A stretch of DNA of 64,000 nucleotides from Vicugna pacos. Its lineage: Eukaryota; Chordata; Mammalia; Artiodactyla; Camelidae. The stretch covers positions 69,533,001 through 69,597,000 of the forward strand of contig NC_132993.1 in NCBI RefSeq assembly GCF_048564905.1, read 5' to 3'. Positions 60,595 to 64,000 of this stretch are shown here, in pieces; the stretch's first letter is position 1; every line of letters starts with the position of its first letter. Below the pieces are notes generated by a model. That model had not been told where the DNA came from. It ran no database searches and saw only the letters and a list, made by a program, of their open reading frames with translations. Position numbers and translations under genes: made by a program.

Positions 60595-60745
60595 CCTCTG
60601 ATTGTCACAGCAGTCATAGGAGATAGCTGCATAGAAATGTTATTACTTTTTTTTTTTCCAAGCAATGAAATTGAGGTTGAAAGAGTTTATGGAGCTTGAG
60701 CAGGATCAAATCAGAACCCTTCTTATCTCCACTTTGGATTAACTC
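60595..60745 (-). mobile_element. MIR fragment, antisense
   Basis: 'attgtcacagcagtcataggagatagctgc', 'aagcaatgaaattgaggttgaaagagtttatgg' and 'gatcaaatcagaacccttc' resemble antisense MIR with a T run inside. Confidence 0.5.
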
Positions 60746-61124
60746 TCTTTGTAAAAACATCTTGACTCTCACTCTAATTCCTATTCCTATTCCTAGTCTC
60801 CTTCTCGTTCTTCCTTTTTCTTTTCACTAGTTTATGTGAAGAAAATATCAGATATCTTATTTTATTTCTGCCATTGAAACGAGGTATTTGTCTCATATGA
60901 TTCAACAGTTAAAATGCACCTAATAGTTACTGGAGTATAAGTATAGTTATTATATTAATAAAAAGATTTTAGCCAATTTTGTATGACTTGCAGTCACCTA
61001 TTCATTTTGATTTGCTATTTATTAAATTGACAGTTGTTATTTTAAATTTCTAAATTTAGCTTTTTTAAACAAACAAACAAAAAACCCAAGTTCTGTTTCT
61101 GGCAAGCAGCAGTTCTCTGTATCC

Positions 61125-62300
61125 ATGAGCTTTTTTTTCTTTTTTTAATTTTTTTTTTGATTCCACATACAGGATCATCTGGTATTTGTCTTTCTTTGTC
61201 TGACTTGTTTCACTGAGCATTAGGTCCATCTATGTTGTTGCAAATGGCAAGATTACATTCTTTTCATGACTGAATAGTATTTTATTGTATATACCACAAT
61301 TTCTTTATCCATTCTTCCATGGATGGACAGTTAGGTTGTTGCCATATCTTGGCTGTTGTTAATAATGTTACAGTGAACATGGGGTGCATATATCTTTTTG
61401 ATTTAGTGTTTTCATTTTCTTTGGAGAAATACCCAGAAGTGGAATTGCTGTACATATGGTAGTTACAGTTTTAATTTTTTGAGGAACCTCCATACTGTTT
61501 TCTGTTGTGGATACATTAGTTGACATTGCCACCAACAATGCATTAAGGGTCCCCTTTGTTCCACATCCTTGCCAAAACTTGTTATTTTAGTGTTTTTGAT
61601 AATAGCGATTCTAACAGGTATGAGATGATATCTCATTGTGTTTTTCATTTTCATTTCCCTAATAATTAATGATGTAAAGCGTATTTTCATGTACGTGTTA
61701 GCCATCATATATCTTCTTTAGAAGAATGTATATTCAGATTTTCTACCCATTTTTAAATTGTTTGGGTTTTTTGCTATTGAGTTGTATGGATTCTTTATGT
61801 ATTTGGTTATATTTTGTTAAATACTTTCTCATAATCTATTTAGATGATCCTGTGATTTTTGTTTCTCATTTTGTTAATGTGGTACATTACATTGACTGAT
61901 CTGTGAATGTAGGGCCATGCTCGCATCCCTGGAATAAATGCTACTTGGTCGTGATGTATGATCCTTTTAACATACTGTTGAATTCGGTTTGCTCATGTTT
62001 TGTTGAGGATCTTTGCATCTAAGTTTACCAGGCATACTGGTCTGTAATTTTCTTTTCTTGTGGCATATTTGTCTGGTTTTGGTGTCAGGGTCCTTCTGGC
62101 CTCTAAAAATGAGTTTCGAAGAGTTTCCACCTCTTCTGTGTTTTGGAATAGTTTGATAAGGGTTAGTATTAATTCTTGTACTTCTTTGTTATTTCCTTCC
62201 TTTTACTAACTTTGGGTTTCATTTGTCCTTCTTTTTCTAGTAGATTTGGTTGTTTATTTGAGACTTTTCTTATTTCCTGAGGTAGGCATTTGTCAGTAGG
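61125..62300 (-). mobile_element. L1MA-like LINE-1, antisense, internally deleted
   Basis: It starts with poly(T) and 'gattccacatacaggatcatctggtatttgtc', then 'gcattaggtccatctatgttgttgcaaatggcaag', then 'aatacccagaagtggaattgct'. On the - strand 61463-61708 encodes an ORF2 tail with MRYHLIPVRIAI and [10 protein letters not shown]. It goes on through 'atactttctcataatctatttagatgatcctgtg', 'atccctggaataaatgctacttgg' and 'ttgtctggttttggtgtcagggtc'. It then jumps to 'gtagatttggttgtttatttgagacttttcttatttcctgaggtaggc'. At least two internal stretches of ORF2 are missing compared with a full L1. It is several times more diverged than the L1s at 47-51 kb. Confidence 0.88.
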
Positions 62301-62689
62301 AACTTCAGTCTTCCCTGACAGGCCACTTTGCTTTCTTTTGTGGGGTTTTAAAGGAGTAGCATGCATCCTGCTTCCTAAATTCAGTTTTGACTGAATGCTT
62401 GGAACATAGTAGGCTTCTTAAATGTTTGTTGAAAGACCTAGATGTACCTAATCACAGTGCCACGGAATAATGCTGCAGGAGATAACATCGTATAGTCTAT
62501 GGGAGCAGCTTTTCTCGGAGGGATCTTGGAAGATGGCAGTGAGGTTGTTTTCCAACATCATTTTCTCATTAGTAGGAGTTAGTATTGTAGAGAAAAGGAA
62601 AATGGAATTCTCTTTTCTCAAAGGGAATGTGCAGTCAAAGCTATGAATGTTATGATGCAAAGAACCTTGAAAGAAAGTAGGCCAGCTTA

Positions 62690-63060
62690 TGCTGCTGAGT
62701 AGATAGTGGAAATCATGAGGGTCAAGCTGGGAAGGGCCTGAACTCCCATTCTGGAGGTTAGACTTTATTCAATAATAAAGAGGAAGCACCAAAGGTTTTT
62801 TTCAGAGGGAGAGTGACATGACCATTTTTGAGAAGGTGATGAGGAAGGGGTAGGAAGCAAGGATGCTGCCATTTTCTAGTAAAAGCAGGCTTCAGGACAG
62901 CATTGTATATTAGACTCTGAAGAGTGTTTGCTGCCAGTTCTCTAGTACATCTGGCATACGTATCCAGTAGGCAGAGCTGTCTGCGTGGAATTTAGGAGGG
63001 TGCTGGCGTGCGATGAGGGCACTTAGGGTGAGGAGGAGAATGGAATCCTGAAATAGTAAT
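62690..63060. repeat. Ancient interspersed repeat fragment
   Basis: 'gggtcaagctgggaagggcctgaact', 'ggaggttagactttattcaataataaagaggaagcacc' and 'gggagagtgacatgaccattttt' resemble the section 'gggccttgtaggccatggtaagga..tttggattttattctaagtg..agtgacatgatctgattt' of the unassigned old repeat. Confidence 0.5.
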
Positions 63061-63469
63061 TAAAAGATACACAACAGAAGGGGACAGATTATTTTGCCTT
63101 CAAGTGAAGGTTAGAGTAAATATTTATTTAAAAATTCAGCCCAAGACAGTTGAGTTACAATTTTAATTAGATGTATTATAGGCTTGTAAAAATTTTCAAT
63201 AGCATCTGCAAGCTATCCCAATAATAGTTAAGGAAGTAAAACCTGGAACATATAACTTAATAAATAACAAAATAATGAACTTTTCTTTTTTTTAAAAAAA
63301 ACTTAATATACAGTTTTGACCCTTGATTATACATTAAATACCTTAAAAGACACTTAACCATGCCTAGCAACACAAATATATATACACCTACTTGCACAGT
63401 GGTAGGTTAGGTAATAATGTAAAATACTATGAAGATAGAAGACACTCTTTGAGACTCCCAAAGCCTCAC

Positions 63470-63636
63470 CGTGTCTGTGGTTCCTCACCTATAAAAAGAA
63501 AGTAATATTTGTGAACAATATTATTGGCCCTGTTTTGTTCACAGACTTATTTTGAGGATGCAGCAAGATAATATATGTAAGGACAAGTATCCTTACATAT
63601 ATATGCTGAATTTTAAAGCATTATACAAATAAAATG
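63470..63636 (+). mobile_element. Possible MIR-type fragment
   Basis: 'gtggttcctcacctataaaaagaaagtaatatttg', 'tattttgaggatgcagcaagataatatatgtaagg' and 'ctgaattttaaagcattatacaaata' follow MIR spacing loosely. Confidence 0.45.
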
Positions 63637-63690
63637 TATCCTTACATATATATGCTAAATTTTAAAGCATTATACAAATAAAATGTATCC
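63587..63690. repeat. Tandem duplication, 49-bp period
   Basis: The unit beginning GTATCCTTACATATATATGC is repeated at 63587 and 63636 with a period of 49. By eye the copies differ by one base (gctgaat against gctaaat). A third unit starts at 63685 but stops after GTATCC. It is a small, probably recent, replication-slippage duplication. Confidence 0.93.
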
Positions 63691-64000
63691 TTTTTAAGGA
63701 AAAAATGTAAAACTAAGAAAAAAGCATGAAAATGCAAACCTATTAGCTTTACAATCAAAACGTTTACTTACCACTTTACTCTTTTTGTCTTTTTTTTCTG
63801 CTTGGTTTATTCAGTCTTTGGGAAATGTTTCAAATATTCCTTAATAAATGATTTTATTGCTTGGCAGAAGAAAGGGAAAAATAAATGATACAGTCAATCA
63901 CATTCAAAATAAATTTGTGATACAGATAATTGAATAGCTATTTTTGTGAAGAATTAAAGTGCACATTATGGTTATTTATTCTAGGCATTTTTGTACCCAA

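Noticed and set aside
63587-63690. CRISPR-like array
   Set aside because: It is a two-unit tandem duplication without spacers in a mammalian intron. No CRISPR feature is present anywhere in the window.

Overview
This window is vertebrate, specifically mammalian, nuclear DNA. It is AT-rich, has no dense gene layout, carries three short exons with canonical GT-AG borders in long introns, and is scattered with L1, L2, MIR and hAT copies. Three copies of a SINE whose head reads as a tRNA-like A-box/B-box unit match the tRNA-Ala-derived Vic-1 type SINE of camelids, so the most likely source is a camel, llama, alpaca or vicuna. Species cannot be decided from the sequence alone.

The only host gene I can support is SEMA3E (class 3 secreted semaphorin, ligand of Plexin-D1) on the + strand. 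The window holds part of intron 1 (1-22422), exon 2 (22423-22583), intron 2 (22584-32321), exon 3 (32322-32381), intron 3 (32382-34691), exon 4 (34692-34811) and at least 29.2 kb of intron 4 (34812-64000). Exon numbers assume one coding first exon upstream. Together the three exons encode about 113 residues from just after the mature N-terminus into the first blades of the sema beta-propeller. Exon 1 (signal peptide) and exon 5 onward were not found and should lie outside the window.

Intron 1 is fairly repeat-poor: two antisense L1 pieces, a MER5-like hAT, MIR and L2 fragments and one camelid SINE. It also has several unique-looking stretches that could be conserved noncoding elements. Intron 2 holds an antisense L1 3' end, an old sense L1ME-like piece and MIR. 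Intron 3 is short (2.3 kb), with an hAT fragment and a perfect hairpin plus tandem repeat next to the exon 4 acceptor.

Intron 4 is the most repeat-rich. It holds an old antisense L1-lineage element (36.2-37.6 kb), a probable fossil LTR (about 40.8-41.3 kb), an old L1 split by a camelid SINE with a clean target-site duplication (46.3-47.2 kb), a pile-up of sense-strand L1 3' ends (47.7-51.2 kb), a GC-rich unclassified block (53.8-54.65 kb), a MIR split by another camelid SINE (56.8-57.2 kb), and a long antisense L1MA-like copy (61.1-62.3 kb).

I see no new gene system. The points most worth a second look are the AGAG tandem acceptor at exon 4, where the second AG would put an immediate stop in frame; the nested L1 pile-up with near-identical copies and sense poly(A) signals inside SEMA3E; and a few candidate regulatory stretches. 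All family assignments were made by eye from memory of consensus sequences, with no database search.
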